Positions 32,296-40,789 of a DNA stretch of 41,347 nucleotides are shown one piece after another (positions within the stretch are counted from its first letter, which is position 1; the number at the start of each line of letters is the position of its first letter). The notes beneath the pieces were generated by a model. That model made no database searches, was not told where the DNA came from, and saw only the letters and a list, made by a program, of their open reading frames with translations. Made by a program: the position numbers and the translations under genes. This stretch comes from Pseudomonas folii (GTDB taxonomy: Bacteria; Pseudomonadota; Gammaproteobacteria; Pseudomonadales; Pseudomonadaceae), in contig NZ_JACONW010000043.1 in assembly GCF_014357575.1 (NCBI RefSeq), forward strand, positions 1 to 41,347, read 5' to 3'.

Positions 32296-33652
32296 GGGCT
32301 GTCAACGCATAAAGTTGTTCAAGGGTGTCTTGCAGATCCAGCGGTTCGCGCAGGTCCTGTTGCAAAAACTCATTGATCTGGTCGTGCAACTGCACGGCGC
32401 AGTCAGTCATTGCATCGTTGCCGGGGGTGTACTCGCCCAGACGCAGGAGCATTTCCACTTGCTGATAGGCCGCCAATAGGCGGCGCAGGGTGATATTGCC
32501 GCGCTGATGTTGCTTGTCGGTCACGCTGCTGGTGATACGGCTGAGGCTGGCCTGCACGTCAATGGCCGGATAATGGCCGCGCTCGGCGAGCTTGCGCGAC
32601 ATCACGATGTGGCCGTCGATCAGCGAACGGACTTCGTCCGCCACCGGGTCATTCATCGAGTCCTGTTCGATCAGAACGGTATAGATCGCGGTGATTGAGC
32701 CTTGTTCGCTGCGCCCGGCGCGCTCCACCAGACGCGGCAGCAGGGTATAGACCGAAGGCGGCAGGCCGCCGCGTCCCAAGGGTTCGCCCGCAGCAATGCC
32801 GATCTCGCGCTGGGCCCGGGCAAAGCGGGTCAGCGAATCGATGAGCAGCAGCACGCGCTTGCCTTGTTGCCGGTAGGCCTCGGCAATGGCCGTGGTGGTG
32901 AAGGCGGCGCGGGCGCGCTCCATGCTCGAACGGTCCGAGGTGGCGCAGACCAGTACCGAACGCGCACGCAGTTCGTCGTCCAGTTCGTGATCGAGAAACT
33001 CGCGCAGCTCACGACCCCGCTCGCCGATCAGGCCAAATACGATCACGTCGCACGGCATGTTGCGGGCCAGCTCTGCGAGCAGTGTGGTCTTGCCGCAGCC
33101 AGCACCGGCGAACAGCCCGACTCGCTGACCTTCACCCAGCGTAATGGCCGCGTCGATGGCCCGCAGGCCGGTGGGCATTGCGTCGACGATACGGGGCCGC
33201 TGGGTGGGTGGAATGGCGTCGCAAATCACCGGCTGGGTCGGGCGATGGTCGCCGGGCAGGGCAAACGCACCATCGCCCTGGCCGTCCAGACGTCGTCCAA
33301 AACCGTCCAGCACGCTGCCGAGCAGGCTGTCATCGACGCTCACCGAGTGGACAACCCCCAGCGGCTCGATCCGTGCGCCTTGCTCGATGCCCTCTGGTGT
33401 ACCCAGAGCGCTGAGCAGCGTGCAGTCCTCGGTGAAACCGACAATCTCCGCCAGCATCGCCTCGCCACCGGTTTTATAAACACGGCACAGGTCGCCTATG
33501 CGTACCGACGGGACCTGGCATTCGAGCAGGATGCCGTTGACTGCACTGACCCGTCCACTGACCGCCACCGGCGAGAGTGTGTTCAGGCGCGCCCTATAGG
33601 CGTCAGCCCACTCAGCCAATGGGATGGTTTCGGCCAGCGCTGCGCTCACCAT
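32285..33652 (-). CDS. hrcN: HrcN, T3SS ATPase (SctN)
   Basis: The 455-aa SctN/FliI ATPase has Walker A within GLFAGAGCGKTTLL (Lys188), the Walker-B region KRVLLLIDSLTRFARAQRE and the signature YPAIDVQASLSRI. It powers unfolding and chaperone release at the export gate, including presumably ShcE-AvrE. ATG 33652 overlaps the end of hrpQ by seven bases. Length and motifs are complete. Confidence 0.97.
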   Translation of the reverse strand: MVSAALAETIPLAEWADAYRARLNTLSPVAVSGRVSAVNGILLECQVPSVRIGDLCRVYKTGGEAMLAEIVGFTEDCTLLSALGTPEGIEQGARIEPLGVVHSVSVDDSLLGSVLDGFGRRLDGQGDGAFALPGDHRPTQPVICDAIPPTQRPRIVDAMPTGLRAIDAAITLGEGQRVGLFAGAGCGKTTLLAELARNMPCDVIVFGLIGERGRELREFLDHELDDELRARSVLVCATSDRSSMERARAAFTTTAIAEAYRQQGKRVLLLIDSLTRFARAQREIGIAAGEPLGRGGLPPSVYTLLPRLVERAGRSEQGSITAIYTVLIEQDSMNDPVADEVRSLIDGHIVMSRKLAERGHYPAIDVQASLSRITSSVTDKQHQRGNITLRRLLAAYQQVEMLLRLGEYTPGNDAMTDCAVQLHDQINEFLQQDLREPLDLQDTLEQLYALTAHAP

Positions 33653-34569
33653 TTCACCTCATAGTGCTCGTCGCCGTCGAACTCGACGTGGTCCTTGTCG
33701 ATTTTGGTCAGGCGCAGGCCATCCACTTCGTCGCCCAGAAATAACCGGCGGTTGTCAGCCAGCACCACGTGGGCGCGCTTGCCACTGGCGATCTGAACAA
33801 TCTCGAAAGGCAGTTTGCGACCGAACGGCTTGACCTGATCGAGCACTGCCACTTCGCTTTTCTGCTGTTTGCCGAAGCGTTCCAGCATGCGTTTGTACAG
33901 CGCCAGTTGTTCAGGCGTTAACGACCCTTTGAGCACGATGCCCTCGGCGCTGGTATTTACGCTGACCGCATCGCGCAGTTCGCGCTCGCGCAACATGATT
34001 TGCAGCTTTTCGGCAGTGGCTTTGGCGCTCAGGGCGGCTGGCTCCCGGGGTTGCGTGGCCGGGCGCGAAGGGCTCACGGGCCCCGGTGTGGTCAATGCCC
34101 AGGCACTGCCCGCCAGTGTCACCACGATCCCGGCAATGGCCAGACGTTTGTGCAGCGCCGGACGTTTGGCGGGCTGTGACGGCGCAGGTGGGGCCTGAGA
34201 TTCGGCGGTGGATTCGCTGAAGCCTGACTGGGCGGATGCGCCGGATGGCTTGGGTTCGACCACCGCTGGCCACTGCGCCGAGCTGGGCATGATGCTCAAT
34301 TGCACAGTGCCCAGCTGGAACGTCTGTTCGGCGGCCAGCGCATTCAGGCAGTCGCAGGGCTGACCCTGTTCGTCGAACAGCGAGCCGTCTTCGGCCTCCA
34401 GGCGCCAGGTTTCACCGTCGCAGGTCAAGCGACAATGGCGTCGGGCAATGCCCGGGTCCTGCAGCAGTAGATCGTGCTGCTCGTCGCTCCCGACCAGCCA
34501 GTGGTCGCCAATCAGCGGCAAGGCCGCACCGCGGTGCAAGCCGTTCAATACGCGTAGTTCGTACATCAT
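33646..34569 (-). CDS. hrpQ: HrpQ, inner-membrane ring protein (SctD)
   Basis: The protein is about 307 aa, with an N-terminal FHA-like domain (residues 1-95: LPLIGDHWLVGSDEQHDLLL), a Pro/Ser-rich linker, one transmembrane helix (about 142-160, LAIAGIVVTLAGSAWAL) and a periplasmic domain (190-307). This is the SctD layout; it forms the outer of the two inner-membrane rings with HrcJ. GAGGAG six bases before ATG 34569 favours that start over GTG 34572 or ATG 34566. Confidence 0.92.
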   Translation of the reverse strand: MMYELRVLNGLHRGAALPLIGDHWLVGSDEQHDLLLQDPGIARRHCRLTCDGETWRLEAEDGSLFDEQGQPCDCLNALAAEQTFQLGTVQLSIMPSSAQWPAVVEPKPSGASAQSGFSESTAESQAPPAPSQPAKRPALHKRLAIAGIVVTLAGSAWALTTPGPVSPSRPATQPREPAALSAKATAEKLQIMLRERELRDAVSVNTSAEGIVLKGSLTPEQLALYKRMLERFGKQQKSEVAVLDQVKPFGRKLPFEIVQIASGKRAHVVLADNRRLFLGDEVDGLRLTKIDKDHVEFDGDEHYEVKW

Positions 34570-34597
34570 CACTCACTCCTCGAACGGGTAGGCAGAC

Positions 34598-36691
34598 TCA
34601 TGCCGCGTTTTCGTCGGCGATGGTTTGCAGTTGGTCGTCCAGGTCCAGGCGGCCGAGCACCTTGACCTGCGCAGTGCTGTTGAGCTCAGCGAAAGACAGC
34701 ACGGGAATTTCATGAAATTCATCCTGTAATAACGTGCGCAACGGGCTGCGCAGATCCTGCGCAACCAGCAACACCGCCATCGCTCTGGAGCGACGCGGGA
34801 AGGCCTGGCGCAATTGATCGACCAACTGCTGGCTGGCTTCGGCGGGCAGGGCGAAAAAGGTTTCGTTCTGGGTCTGGCGCTGACTGTCACGCATCAAGTG
34901 CTCGCTTTCCGGTGACAGCAGCCAGACCTGCAAGCCTTCCGGACCGCAGTACTGGTGGAAGATCAGCGACTTGAGCGCGATGCGCACGTAGTCGGTCAGG
35001 GCACCGATTTCACGCTCGTGCTGGCCGTGCTCAATCAGAGCTTCGGCAATCAGACGGATAGCGCGCAGCGGCACGCATTCGCTGGCAAGGCGTTGCAACA
35101 CTGCCGAGAAGCGTGCGAGAGGAAGGACCCGCTGCATCTCTTGAGCGAGTTCCGGCTGATCGCGCTCCAGCCAACTGAGGATCGCCTTGCTTTCTTGCAA
35201 CCCGATGAATTGTGGGCCGCAGGCTTGCATGGCGCGGAACATGCGTTCGACGATCAGTTGGCTTGAGGTGCTGGGGTGCAACCCTGGCTCTTGCAGTGTG
35301 GGATCATCGGCCGGTATCCACAGCAAGTCGGCCTCTTCGCGTGCAACAAGGCCGGGATGAGCGTTGATCGGCTCTGCAGCCAGCAGTTGTCGTTCTACCG
35401 CCAGAAAATCCTGGGTGAAGGTGGCTTTGATCGCAGGCACCTCGTAAACCAGAAAGCGGAACTCGTCAGCAGGCAGATGGCCGGCGTACTCGATGTCGAA
35501 AGAGGGCAGGGTGATGCCGAACTGCGCCACGAGTTGGTTGCGGCGCTGACGTACCTGGCTGATCAACGCCATGATTTCCGTCTGGTCCTGGCCTGGATTG
35601 AACTGCAGCAGGAAGGTGCGGCAGGGGAAGAACTCACGGATGTCCCGGTCACCATTCTGTTCCGGCGGGACGTAGGCAGCGACGGCCTGAGCCTTGGGGG
35701 TGCGGCTGCGCATCAGGCACACGCCCAGTGTGCCGACAAGGATGGAAATGATGACGAACACCATGGTCGGCATGCCTGGCAGTGCCGCGAACCCGAGCAT
35801 CGCCACTGCCGCAATGACCAGTGATTTCGGTTGCGCGCCCAATTGCTTGGCAATGTCGCCGCCGATGTTGGAGTTTTCGTCGCTTTCCTCATTGGGTACA
35901 CGGGTGATGATCATGCCGGCGGTCACCGAGATCAGCAGCGCCGGAATTTGCGCGATCAGGCCGTCGCCAATCGTCAGTACTGAATAAAGGTGCATGGCGT
36001 CGCCAGCGCTCATGTCGTGCTGCACCACACCAATCGAGATGCCACCAATCAGGTTGATCGCGACGATGATCAGGCCTGCGATGGCGTCGCCGTTGACGAA
36101 CTTCATCGCGCCGTCCATGGCGCCGAACAGCTGGCTTTCCTTGCCCAGATCCGCTCGACGCTGGCGGGCCTGATCGACGCTGATGAGCCCGGCGCGCAGA
36201 TCGCTGTCGATGGACATCTGTTTGCCGGGCATGGCGTCAAGAGTGAAGCGCGCGCCCACTTCCGCAACCCGCTCGGAGCCCTTGGTGATGACCAGAAAGT
36301 TCACGACGGTCAGGATCAGGAAGATAACCATGCCCACCGCTAGGTTGCCGCCGACGACGAAGTTGCCGAAGGCTTCGACGATGTGCCCCGCATCCTGTTC
36401 GAGCAGAATCAGCCGGGTAGTCGCGATCGACAAGGCCAAGCGGAACATGGTCGTCAGCAAAAGCACCGCCGGGAACGTCGAAAACGCCAAGGGCTTGGGC
36501 AGTTGCATGGCCAGCATGATGAGCAGACAGGACACGCAGATGTTCACCGCAATCAGGACATCCACCAGCCCCGTAGGCAAGGGTGTGATGAACATGAAGA
36601 CGATGCCGATGACGATGATTGCGCCTGCGACTTCTGAACGCTTGGAGGCGGCTACCGCCACCCGGGTCAAGCCATTGAGCACGGCATTCAT
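34598..36691 (-). CDS. hrcV: HrcV, major export-gate protein (SctV)
   Basis: The 697-aa SctV/FlhA-family protein has about eight membrane helices in residues 20-320 and a large cytoplasmic domain from about 360 on. The cytoplasmic loop carries the conserved block GSERVAEVGARFTLDAMPGK followed by QMSIDSDLRAG. SctV forms a nonameric ring that receives chaperone-effector complexes. Its start overlaps the hrpJ stop (ATGA); a 28-bp gap follows before hrpQ. Confidence 0.97.
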   Translation of the reverse strand: MNAVLNGLTRVAVAASKRSEVAGAIIVIGIVFMFITPLPTGLVDVLIAVNICVSCLLIMLAMQLPKPLAFSTFPAVLLLTTMFRLALSIATTRLILLEQDAGHIVEAFGNFVVGGNLAVGMVIFLILTVVNFLVITKGSERVAEVGARFTLDAMPGKQMSIDSDLRAGLISVDQARQRRADLGKESQLFGAMDGAMKFVNGDAIAGLIIVAINLIGGISIGVVQHDMSAGDAMHLYSVLTIGDGLIAQIPALLISVTAGMIITRVPNEESDENSNIGGDIAKQLGAQPKSLVIAAVAMLGFAALPGMPTMVFVIISILVGTLGVCLMRSRTPKAQAVAAYVPPEQNGDRDIREFFPCRTFLLQFNPGQDQTEIMALISQVRQRRNQLVAQFGITLPSFDIEYAGHLPADEFRFLVYEVPAIKATFTQDFLAVERQLLAAEPINAHPGLVAREEADLLWIPADDPTLQEPGLHPSTSSQLIVERMFRAMQACGPQFIGLQESKAILSWLERDQPELAQEMQRVLPLARFSAVLQRLASECVPLRAIRLIAEALIEHGQHEREIGALTDYVRIALKSLIFHQYCGPEGLQVWLLSPESEHLMRDSQRQTQNETFFALPAEASQQLVDQLRQAFPRRSRAMAVLLVAQDLRSPLRTLLQDEFHEIPVLSFAELNSTAQVKVLGRLDLDDQLQTIADENAA

Positions 36692-37791
36692 AAACGGCTA
36701 CTCCGGTTTGGCAGGGCCTTGCGCTCGCTTTGCCCGAGCTCGTCCATGATCAGCAAGACGTTGCGCAGCGAGGTCTGGCGCGTCTTGTCGTCGCGCCACA
36801 GGCCGTTGGGCAGGTCGGCAAGCAAATGACGCAGGCCATTGAGGAAGGTCAGTTGCAGCGTCGGCGATGGACCACCGACTTTTTCCGAGAGTTGCTGGGT
36901 GTCGCGTACGTTCATGGACTGGTTGGCCAACTGCATCAGTTGACGCATCAACAACAGGCCACTCAAGGTCATGGCGGGATTTTTGGCTGCCATGCGGCTG
37001 GCCAGGTCCGAGCAGCCGTGGACCAGATTGTTGAGCTGGGTGGTGCGCCCAAGGCTTTCCATCAATGAGCGCAATTTGCCCTCCTGGGGCAACTGCGCAA
37101 GGTTGGCGATGTCGTCGGCAAGGGCTTGTTGCAGGGCCCGCAGCCCCTTTATGAAGTGTTTTTCACCGCATAGATGCAACACTGCTTCCATGAAGTTGCC
37201 CAGGGATGGGTTCTTGATCAAATGTTGGTAATAGATAGTGCGCAAGTTGTCGCGCAGATCCGGGTCTTTCACTGCGTTGGTCAGCGCTGGAGTGATGCTC
37301 AGACCGGTCTTTATCTCCTCGCCGTGCTCGGCATCCAGTGCGTCAAGTTGCGCCTGGGCCTGTTCGGCCTCGGCATCGTTGCCTTGTTCCTCTGCCTGGT
37401 GAGCGATTTCGCTGAGCAGCAGGTGCGTCCGAAGCGGATTGTCGCCTTGGTCCTTGACCATCTCCTTGACCGATTTCTGCTGCCGTAGCTGCTGGCGCAT
37501 TTTGTTCAACCGGGCGTTCAACTGCGTCGGCGCATGGTTGCCTATTCCCTGGAGCAACTGTTGCATGCTCATCGGCTGACTGTTGGCGTGCTGTCCACAA
37601 ACCACTTCGCGCTGGCTCAAAGGCTTGCTCATAGAGGCGAGTGCAGCGCTCATCTGCTGCATCAGGCGCGCAGACTCGCCCTGCTGATGCACGCTGGTCG
37701 CCCCTGTCTTTGCGACAGGTGACGCAGCGGGCTGCGGCGTCGCCGTATGCACAGTGGTGTGCGGAAGAGGGGTGATGTGGTTGAGGGACAT
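36688..37791 (-). CDS. hrpJ: HrpJ, gatekeeper/translocation control protein (SctW)
   Basis: The 367-aa SctW (YopN/InvE/HrpJ) protein has a polar, Pro/Thr-rich N-terminal secretion signal (HITPLPHTTVHTATPQPAAS) and a helical body with VKEMVKDQGDNPLRTHLLLS and KTGLSITPALTNAVKDPDLR. It controls the order of secretion and is itself secreted in P. syringae. It is the first gene of the hrpJ-hrcU transcript, 33 bp after its hrp box. Confidence 0.94.
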   Translation of the reverse strand: MSLNHITPLPHTTVHTATPQPAASPVAKTGATSVHQQGESARLMQQMSAALASMSKPLSQREVVCGQHANSQPMSMQQLLQGIGNHAPTQLNARLNKMRQQLRQQKSVKEMVKDQGDNPLRTHLLLSEIAHQAEEQGNDAEAEQAQAQLDALDAEHGEEIKTGLSITPALTNAVKDPDLRDNLRTIYYQHLIKNPSLGNFMEAVLHLCGEKHFIKGLRALQQALADDIANLAQLPQEGKLRSLMESLGRTTQLNNLVHGCSDLASRMAAKNPAMTLSGLLLMRQLMQLANQSMNVRDTQQLSEKVGGPSPTLQLTFLNGLRHLLADLPNGLWRDDKTRQTSLRNVLLIMDELGQSERKALPNRSSRL

Positions 37792-37823
37792 GAGCCGTCT
37801 ACGCGTCTGGAGAACACCCTCTC

Positions 37824-37851
37824 TGTGTGGTCGCAGGCGCTATACGGTTCC
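37824..37851 (-). promoter_or_regulatory. hrp box of the hrpJ operon
   Basis: On the minus strand GGAACC (37851-37846), 15 nt, CCACACA (37830-37824). It is the only hrp box with a 15-nt spacer in the window. I found no further box between hrpJ and hrcU, so this may drive 11 genes. Confidence 0.92.
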
Positions 37852-37887
37852 ACGCGATAGACAGGTCCGCGTGTGATCAAGAAGATT

Positions 37888-37933
37888 TGCAAGATGTTGC
37901 GAAGGTTTTCCTGACTGCTTGCAAAAGCTTGCG
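37888..37933 (+). promoter_or_regulatory. Tandem dyads upstream of hrpL, candidate HrpS binding sites
   Basis: TGCAA-N4-TTGCG occurs twice, at 37888-37901 and 37920-37933, with centres 32 bp apart (about three helical turns) and 67-106 bp before the sigma-54 promoter. The half-sites are inverted (TGCAA/TTGCg). This resembles the dyad I recall as the HrpRS upstream activating site of P. syringae (TGCAA-N4-TTGCA); the assignment to HrpS is inference. Confidence 0.6.
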
Positions 37934-37998
37934 CACAAAATATTCAGAGTGGCAGATAAATCTCATAAAAAACAATAGGTTGAGTTGTTTGCAAAGGC

Positions 37999-38014
37999 TG
38001 GCACAGGTTTCGCT
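37999..38014 (+). promoter_or_regulatory. Sigma-54 promoter of hrpL
   Basis: TGGCACAGGTTTCGCT has the -24 GG (38000-38001) and -12 GC (38012-38013) exactly 12 bases apart. It is about 60 bp before the hrpL ATG. It should be activated by HrpS. Confidence 0.88.
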
Positions 38015-38074
38015 ATAGGAGTCTTAGTATCGTCGTGAAGCGCTCACGGCGAGGACCTAAGGGAATAATTCAGT

Positions 38075-38620
38075 ATGAACGCCATGAACCAGAGCTTACT
38101 GCCCACGCGGACCGGCACCTCCTGCTTCGCTCAGTTGACCCAACAACAACTTCAGAAATTGCAGAACTTCATACATAAGCGCGTCATCAATCCGGAGGAT
38201 GCCGAAGACATTCTTCAGCAAACGTTCGTTGAAGCCCTCAATGCCGAAAGCCGCTTTTTGCAGCAGTGCAAACCTGAAACCTGGCTGTGCGGTATCGCCC
38301 TGAACCTGATCCGTAATCATTTTCGCAAGCTCTACCGTCGGCCAATGCACATCGAGTTCGAGGAGCAACTCGCGCATGCCGAGCCAGGTCTGGATATTTG
38401 CGGTCACATCGAGAGTTATCGAGACCTAGAGCGCACCGTTCAAGCCATCGCTGTGCTGCCAGCCGTCATGCGTCATACGCTGGAAGTCACGGTCGAGACC
38501 GAAGGCAGCTACCAGGATGCTGCCGATGTGTTGGGTGTGCCGATCGGTACAATTCGTTCCCGACTGTCGAGGGCCCGCACGCAGTTGCGTGATAATCTGC
38601 CAGAAGGTTTTCGTGCGTGA
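38075..38620 (+). CDS. hrpL: HrpL, ECF sigma factor of the Hrp regulon
   Basis: The 181-aa ECF sigma factor has region 2 at about 25-95 (NPEDAEDILQQTFVEALNAE, PETWLCGIALNLIRNHFRKL) and region 4 at about 125-175 (YQDAADVLGVPIGTIRSRLS, then RARTQLRDNL). The WLCGIALNLIRNHFRK block is characteristic of HrpL. It recognises hrp boxes, of which five clear copies occur in this window. It is divergent from hrpJ and followed after nine bases by an unknown gene on the same strand. Confidence 0.96.
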   Translation: MNAMNQSLLPTRTGTSCFAQLTQQQLQKLQNFIHKRVINPEDAEDILQQTFVEALNAESRFLQQCKPETWLCGIALNLIRNHFRKLYRRPMHIEFEEQLAHAEPGLDICGHIESYRDLERTVQAIAVLPAVMRHTLEVTVETEGSYQDAADVLGVPIGTIRSRLSRARTQLRDNLPEGFRA

Positions 38621-38629
38621 GAGGTGAGC

Positions 38630-39592
38630 ATGTCGAACTTCAAGATTGGAGGTCCGCGGCAAATACAGCCCGGTTTGGCGCCGGTGCCATTAAGGGCCGC
38701 TCAAGATCCCCTTGACCAGTGCTTGCAGAGAGCCGGCAACGCTGCGTGGCCCGGTATGCCGGACGCCCATGCGCATGCATTCCAGCGATTTTCCGAGCGC
38801 CGTCGCATTGTGTTCGGTGTGCGGGCCAGAGCTTCGGGGCTGGCCCAATTGTGGGTCAATGGTCGGCCGTTGTGGGAGCTCGACAGCCCGACGGGTTTTA
38901 GCCAGCCTGACCTTCTGCCGTCCCCCGCTGCCTTGGCTCAGGGCGCAACTCCTGTATTGAATGCCGCTCTGCTCAGCGACAGTCGCTTGCGTCAGATGCT
39001 CAACGAGGGTGAGTTGCTGGCGATGGGGGGGGAGCGCAACGGTATCCAGAGTTTGCAAACCCTGGGTATCGGCAATCAGATTCTTTCGCTTCTGGCCAGG
39101 CGCGAAAGCCCTGACCAGTGGAGCCTCTGGCAAGGCAGCACACCTTTGACGCTGGGCACCACCCGGGCTGAACCGACCGGGAAGGCAGGTGATTACGAGC
39201 TTTTATTGCTGGCACCATTGCTTGATTGCGGCGGGCCCAGCTATGCGGAAACCCAGCTCTGGAACGCTGCCTATCGACGCAGCCTGGGTGACAGCCCGGA
39301 GCCCGATGACCCCGCATGCGCCGAGCTGGCCGGACGCATTGAAATGATCCTCGCCGCACTGGATGATGACGCCGCCGGGATCGCCCCGCTTGAGCAAGAC
39401 ATCAGGCCGCGCCCAGGCGGCCTGGCGGTTGATGACTTCCCCGCAATGCTCTTCCTGCCACACCCGGTCGGCGACTACCCGACCCGGTGCCCGATCGCCG
39501 ATCGCAGCGCGCTCTATCAATTACTGGACACCTTGCACAGTGCCGGCCTGGCGCTCGACATCGATCCGGGCTGGCGTGACCTGATCGACTGA
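38630..39592 (+). CDS. Unrecognised protein directly downstream of hrpL
   Basis: The 320-aa soluble protein has no signal peptide, membrane helix or motif I recognise. ATG 38630 follows an AGAGGTG ribosome site and lies nine bases after the hrpL stop, so it is probably co-transcribed with hrpL. The N-terminus is polar (MSNFKIGGPRQIQPGLAPVP), which would fit a type III secretion signal. The middle has RRIVFGVRARASGLAQLWVN and the C-terminal part is acidic. The position next to hrpL is that of hrpK in P. syringae, but length and sequence do not look like HrpK (about 750 aa). Regulator, effector or helper are all open. Confidence 0.75.
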   Translation: MSNFKIGGPRQIQPGLAPVPLRAAQDPLDQCLQRAGNAAWPGMPDAHAHAFQRFSERRRIVFGVRARASGLAQLWVNGRPLWELDSPTGFSQPDLLPSPAALAQGATPVLNAALLSDSRLRQMLNEGELLAMGGERNGIQSLQTLGIGNQILSLLARRESPDQWSLWQGSTPLTLGTTRAEPTGKAGDYELLLLAPLLDCGGPSYAETQLWNAAYRRSLGDSPEPDDPACAELAGRIEMILAALDDDAAGIAPLEQDIRPRPGGLAVDDFPAMLFLPHPVGDYPTRCPIADRSALYQLLDTLHSAGLALDIDPGWRDLID

Positions 39593-39610
39593 TCGACTGA
39601 TCGATTGCAT

Positions 39611-39639
39611 GCAACGTTTTCGCGTGCTGTGACCACACA
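39611..39639 (+). promoter_or_regulatory. Weak hrp-box-like sequence
   Basis: GCAACG, 16 nt (ending in tga as in two good boxes), then CCACACA. The -35-like half has two mismatches from GGAACC; the -10-like half is perfect. It lies 36 bp before ATG 39675. Confidence 0.4.
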
Positions 39640-39674
39640 GGTTGATATGTGGTGACACCAGTGGAGATGTGATC

Positions 39675-40049
39675 ATGAAAATCATGCTGTGCCTGGTCAT
39701 GGTGTTGATACCTTGTCTGGCGCAGGCGGCATGGCCTTCCCCCAGCGCTTGTTACCAGGCCCACAGGGCTGTAAGCCAACGCCTGGCTAAGGCGATTGCA
39801 GATCAGGACAACGTCGGTGCAAGTAAATGGCGTGGGCAGTTAGCAACCATCGTTGCGCAATGCCAGGCCGCGCAGCAAGCACAGGATAGCCGCCGGACCC
39901 AGCAGCGCTACCTTCAGCAACGCCGACAGCAAGACCAAATCAACCAGCAGCGCAATGCCCAACGTCGCATTGTCGAGCAGCAGCGCCTGCGCCAGCAGAT
40001 TTATCAACAGCGTCTCAACCAGCGCAACATGCCGGACATCCGTTACTGA
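39675..40049 (+). CDS. Exported Gln/Arg-rich helical protein
   Basis: The 124-aa protein has a clear signal peptide (MKIMLCLVMVLIPCLAQA) and a mature part beginning AWPSPSACYQAHRAVSQRLA. The last 60 residues are a Gln/Arg-rich helix or coiled coil (RRTQQRYLQQRRQQDQINQQ). Two mature cysteines could pair. ATG 39675 is used because the in-frame start at 39642 lies just beyond the hrp-box-like element and would precede the signal peptide. No family recognised. Its position before a lytic transglycosylase hints at a periplasmic role near the cell wall. Confidence 0.65.
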   Translation: MKIMLCLVMVLIPCLAQAAWPSPSACYQAHRAVSQRLAKAIADQDNVGASKWRGQLATIVAQCQAAQQAQDSRRTQQRYLQQRRQQDQINQQRNAQRRIVEQQRLRQQIYQQRLNQRNMPDIRY

Positions 40050-40190
40050 TGCCCGATGTTTGTCTGTCTACCGTCAAGGAAGCTTTATGAATATCAGCAT
40101 TTATATTCGACTTTCCGGGTTCGCATTAAATGATCGTGGAGGTGCTGTCGCAAACGCTGCCCATTCGCGGGGCAACCGGCAGATGTCGGC

Positions 40191-40745
40191 ATGAGGCGGG
40201 AACACCTATTGAGGACGGGGCAGTTAGGTGCGCTGCTGGCGTTCTTCGGCGTATTAGCGACCGACCCCGCCTGGGCTGGCCCGCCAACCGCGTACCGACA
40301 GGTGGCCGAGGCTGCGGGTGTCCCGGCGCAGTTGCTTTATGCGGTGGCGCAGACCGAGAGCAACACGCAGTTGCGCATAGGGTATTACCCATGGCCCTGG
40401 ACTCTGAACGTTAAAGGCAAGCCGCTGCGTTTCGAAACTCGCGAGGAGGCCTGCCGGGCGGTGCTCAAGGCAATCTCCGAGCAGGGTGTGTATGCGGTGG
40501 ATATCGGCCTGACTCAGCAGAACTGGGGTTACATCGGGCGCGCCCGGTTTCGCGAGCCCTGCGATGCCCTTCACCCGATCAATAACCTGCAAAGCGCCGC
40601 CTTGTTGCTGCGTCAGTACTACCAGCAAACCGGAGACTGGGTCAGCGCCGCTGGCATGTACCATCGCCCGGCGGGTGGAGAACCGGCGCGGCTTTATAAA
40701 AGCAAGATTCAGGAACGACTGAAGCGCATGGTTGCTGATCGGTGA
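40191..40745 (+). CDS. Lytic transglycosylase (SLT-type)
   Basis: The 184-aa exported protein has a signal peptide of about 29 residues and an SLT/lysozyme-like domain. The putative catalytic glutamate is Glu56 in LYAVAQTESNTQ. Family blocks are VYAVDIGLTQQNWGYIG, NNLQSAALLLRQYYQQTGDW and a final AAGMYHRPAGG. The YPWPWTLNVKGKPLRF insert is shared with transglycosylases of conjugative elements. It should cut peptidoglycan to let the secretion apparatus through, a role played in P. syringae by HrpH and related proteins. The ribosome site is weak, and it may share a transcript with the Gln/Arg-rich gene 141 bp upstream. Confidence 0.87.
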   Translation: MRREHLLRTGQLGALLAFFGVLATDPAWAGPPTAYRQVAEAAGVPAQLLYAVAQTESNTQLRIGYYPWPWTLNVKGKPLRFETREEACRAVLKAISEQGVYAVDIGLTQQNWGYIGRARFREPCDALHPINNLQSAALLLRQYYQQTGDWVSAAGMYHRPAGGEPARLYKSKIQERLKRMVADR

Positions 40746-40789
40746 GCAACGCATGGGCGTATCTGCACAACTTTCCATGTGTGATTTTT

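Noticed and set aside
32702..33664. Plus-strand open frame of 320 codons
   Set aside because: Antisense to hrcN, which has all ATPase motifs.
37990..38003. A third HrpS-type dyad (TGCAA-N4-TGGCA) overlapping the -24 element of hrpL
   Set aside because: The right half is the sigma-54 promoter itself and mismatches the dyad; probably coincidence.
38630..39592. hrpK as the identity of the gene after hrpL
   Set aside because: The position fits but the protein is less than half the expected length and shows no HrpK-like C-terminus.
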